A DNA stretch of 64,000 nucleotides, from NCBI GenBank assembly GCA_018466975.1, contig CM031561.1, forward strand, positions 496,001 to 560,000. The letters are read 5' to 3'. Within the stretch, counting starts at the first letter, position 1, and each line of letters begins with the position of its first letter. The translations under genes were made by a program, and so were the position numbers. A model generated the notes under the pieces. That model made no database searches, had not been told where the DNA came from, and saw nothing but the letters and a program-made list of their open reading frames with translations. Below are positions 61,280 to 64,000 of the stretch, piece after piece. The DNA is from Sparassis latifolia. Lineage: Eukaryota; Basidiomycota; Agaricomycetes; Polyporales; Sparassidaceae.

Positions 61280-63930
61280 CTCAGAAATATACCTATGGCG
61301 GTGGGCGATGGCTGTATAATAGCCCGTGGTGGTGGGCGATCGCTCAGAACACTACCTATGGAGGTCGGCCCATCGCTCAGAACCCTACCTATGGGGTTGT
61401 GCCGATGGCTGTATAATAGCACCGTGGCGGTGGGCTGATCGCTCAGAAATATACCTATGGCGGTGGGCCCATCGCTCAGAACACTACCTATGGAGGTCGG
61501 CCCATCGCTCAGAACACTACCTATGGCGGTGGGCCGATGGCTGTATAATAGCACCGTGGCGGTGGGCCGATCGCTCAGAACACTACCTATGGCGGTGGGC
61601 CGATCACTCAGAACACTACCTATGGAGGTCGGCCGATCGCTCAGAACACTACCTATGGCGGTGGGCCGATCGCTCAGAACACTACCTATGGTGGTCGGCC
61701 CATCGCTCAGAACACTACCTATGGCGGTGGGCTGATGGCTGTATAATAGCACGGTGGCAGTGGGCCGATCGCTCAGAAATATACCTATGGCAGTAGGCCG
61801 ATCGCTCAGAACACTGCCTATGGCGGTCGGCCCACCGCTCAGAACACTACCTATGGCGGTGGGCGATGGCTGTATAATAGCCCCAGTGGCGGTGGGCGAT
61901 CGCTCAGAACACTACCTATGGCGGTCGGCGATCGCTCAGAACACTACCTATGGCGGTGGGCGATGGCTCAGTATAATAGCCTATGGCGGTGGGCGATCGC
62001 TCAGAACACTACCTATGGCGGTGGGCGATCGCTCAGAACACTACCTATGGCGGTGGGCCCATCGCTCAGAACACTACCTATGGCGGTGGGCCCATGGCTC
62101 AGTATAATAGCCCGTGGCGGTGGGCGATCGCTCAGAACACTACCTATGGCGGTGGGCGATCGCTCAGAACACTACCTATGGCGGTGGGCGATCGCTCAGA
62201 ACACTACCTATGGCGGTGGGCGATCGCTCAGAACACTACCTATGGCGGTGGGCGATCGCTCAGAACACTACCTATGGCGGTGGGCGATCGCTCAGAACAC
62301 TACCTATGGCGGTGGGCGATCGCTCAGAACACTACCTATGGCGGTGGCCGATCGCTCAGAACACTACCTATGGCGGTGGGCGATGGCTGTATAATAGCCC
62401 TAGTGGCGGTGGGCGATCGCTCAGAAATATACCTATGGCGGTGGGCGATCGCTCAGAACACTACCTATGGCGGTCATTGCCGCTCAGAACACTACCTATG
62501 GTGGTGGGCCAATGGCTGTATAATAGCCCCAGTGGCGGTGGGCCGATCGCTCAGAACACTACCTATGGTGGTCGGCCGATCGCTCAGAACACTACCTATG
62601 GCAGTGGGCCAATGGCTGTATAATAGCCCTAGTGGCGGTGGGCCGATCACTCAGAAATATACCTATGGCGGTAGGCCGATCGCTCAGAACACTGCCTATG
62701 GCGGTCGGCCCACCGCTCAGAACACTACCTATGGCGGTGGGCCAATGGCTGTATAATAGCACCGTGGTGGTGGGCCGATCGCTCAGAACACTACCTATGG
62801 CGGTGGGCCGATCGCTCAGAACACTACCTATGGAGGTCGGCCGATCGCTCAGAACACTACCTATGGCGGTGGGCCGATCGCTCAGAACACTACCTATGGC
62901 GGTGGGCCGATCGCTCAGAACACTACCTATGGCGGTGGGCTGATGGCTGTATAATAGCCCCGTGGCGGTGGGCGATCGCTCAGAAATACTACCTATGGCG
63001 GTGGGCGATCGCTCAGAACACTAGCCTATGGCGGTGGGCGATCGCTCAGAACACTACCTATGGCGGTGGGCCAATGGCTGTATAATAGCACCGTGGTGGT
63101 GGGCCGATCGCTCAGAACACTACCTATGGCGGTGGGCCGATCGCTCAGAACACTACCTATGGCGGTGGGCCCATCGCTCAGAACACTACCTATGGTGGTG
63201 GGCCCACCGCTCAGAACACTACCTATGGCAGTGGGCCGATGGCTGTATAATAGCCCCAGTGGCGGTGGGCCGATCACTCAGAACACTACCTATGGTGGTC
63301 GGCTGATCACTCAGAAATATACCTATGGCGGTGGGCCGATGGCTGTATAATAGCACCGTGGCGATGGGCCGATCGCTCAGAACACTACCTATGGCAGTCG
63401 GCCGATGGCTTAGAACAGCTCCAATGGCGGTGGGCCGATGGCTGTACAATAGCCCCGTGGCGGTGGGCTGATCGCTCAGAAATATCCCTATGGCGGTGGG
63501 CTGATCGCTTAGAACACTACCTATGGCGGTGGGCCGATCGCTCAGAACACTACCTATGGCAGTGGGCCAATGGCTGTATAATAGCCCTAGTGGCGGTGGG
63601 CCGATCGCTCAGAACACTACCTATGGCGGTGGGCCAATGGCTGTGTAATAGCCCCGTGGCGGTGGGCCGATCACTCAGAACACTACCTATGGCGGCGGGC
63701 CGATGGCTGTATAATAGCCCCGTGACAGTGGGCCGATCGCTCAAAAATACACCTATGGCGGTGGGCCCATCGCTCAGAACTATCACCGCGGCAGTGGGCC
63801 CATGCCTGTATCATAGTAGCATCATGGTGGTGGGCCGATCGCTCAGAAATACTCCTATGGCGGTGGGCCCATCGCTCCAGCATTCCCTTCATCGCCATGA
63901 GCCGATCGCTGACAGCTGCTTACACAGACC
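61280..63930. repeat. Outer subterminal repeat array, right copy
   Basis: About 80 tandem units of 32-33 bp. Three unit types share the frame GGGC(C)GATCGCTCAGA...TATGGCGGT: the commonest has AACACTACC, a second has AATATACC, and a third replaces the middle with GGCTGTATAATAGC. The third type recurs every few units, giving a higher-order pattern. A near-homogeneous run of the first type occupies about 62120-62380. It sits directly inside the terminal repeat, where transposase-binding sites are expected. Confidence 0.95.
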
Positions 63931-63995
63931 GATGGGCCGACGTCCGCTGGCTGTCCAGTTCATGACAATGTCAGGGTAAATGGGAGTCCAGTTCA
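63931..63995. repeat. Terminal inverted repeat, outer end of right copy
   Basis: Inverted match to 42618-42681. The last repeat base is followed by only CAAAC before the window ends. The 22 bp extension seen at the inner ends has no visible counterpart here, so the two ends of the element are not identical outside the 64 bp core. Confidence 0.9.
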
Positions 63996-64000
63996 CAAAC

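Larger units (their letters stand above)
42596..63995 (+). mobile_element. Giant KDZ-type DNA transposon, right copy (near complete)
   Basis: The complete copy is about 21.4 kb, bounded by 64 bp terminal inverted repeats at 42618-42681 and 63931-63995 that begin TGAACTG and carry a second TGAACTGGAC about 33 bp inside. The inner side has 22 further bases (42596-42617) that also flank the left copy, where the host DNA beyond is different. They therefore belong to the mobile unit rather than to the target. It is inserted in the protease part of a Ty3/gypsy element. Only five bases remain in the window after the outer repeat, so the target-site duplication (8 bp is usual for this superfamily) cannot be checked. 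Genes are A(-), B(+), C(-), D(+), E(+), F(+), ORF X(+). Confidence 0.9.

Noticed and set aside
61280..63930. CRISPR-like array
   Set aside because: There are no unique spacers; the whole unit repeats, unit types alternate, and the setting is a eukaryotic transposon end.
61273..63979. Open frames up to 257 codons in the right outer array
   Set aside because: Same reason; the peptides are only translations of the tandem unit in different frames.
63990..64000. Target-site duplication of the right copy
   Set aside because: Only five bases follow the outer repeat; no 8 bp match to the inner flank can be shown.

Overview
The window looks like a transposon-dense stretch of an agaricomycete (mushroom-forming basidiomycete) nuclear genome. 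Genes are broken by many roughly 45-75 nt GT-AG introns. There is no bacterial-style operon or ribosome-binding-site structure. The recognisable families (KDZ transposases, multi-copy TET/JBP dioxygenases, divergent HMG proteins, a Ty3-type gag/protease, several mushroom-specific 'hypothetical' families) are those expanded in basidiomycetes. I cannot name the species.

Layout. Two copies of one very large DNA transposon lie in inverted orientation around a 23 kb centre. The left copy (1-19388) is cut by the window start; the right copy (42596-63995) is essentially complete, about 21.4 kb. Every position p in the left copy maps to about 61,985 minus p in the right. The element has a 64 bp terminal inverted repeat, two different subterminal repeat arrays (about 1.1 kb at the inner end, about 2.6 kb at the outer end) sharing a GGCGGTGGGCC core, and six gene models. 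From the inner end outward these are: A, a repeat protein with FDF/RRALI units; B, a Zn2Cys6-type plus coiled-coil protein; C, a divergent HMG-domain protein; D, a TET/JBP 5-methylpyrimidine dioxygenase; E, a KDZ transposase with a CxC2-like cysteine cluster; F, a small protein with a C-terminal coiled coil. A/B and C/D are divergent pairs; D, E and F run the same way.

Centre (19389-42595). An older KDZ-type gene set is visible: an HMG-type protein (minus), a PHD-finger protein with a caspase/CHAT-like C-terminal region (plus), a TET/JBP dioxygenase with all catalytic residues (plus), an array of alternating 42/56 bp repeats, and the C-terminal part of a KDZ transposase (minus). Next come a large multi-exon mushroom-specific gene broken by a 708 bp foldback element with tRNA-derived arms, a divergent gene with two RNase H1 N-terminal-like domains, a decayed member of another mushroom family, and a Ty3/gypsy gag-protease fragment into which the right transposon copy has jumped. 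The left copy sits at the 3' end of the older HMG gene. The locus is therefore a nest of transposons inside transposons.

Working together (inference from the known KDZ-TET linkage). The transposase would mobilise the element through the terminal repeats and arrays, while TET/JBP, HMG, Zn2Cys6 and PHD proteins would act on DNA methylation or chromatin. Several central genes are otherwise open but carry single stops that look like CGA-to-TGA changes, as expected from deamination of methylated CpG. The two copies differ by many 1-nt indels, so most element genes are intact in one copy and broken in the other; whether that is decay or sequencing error cannot be decided here.
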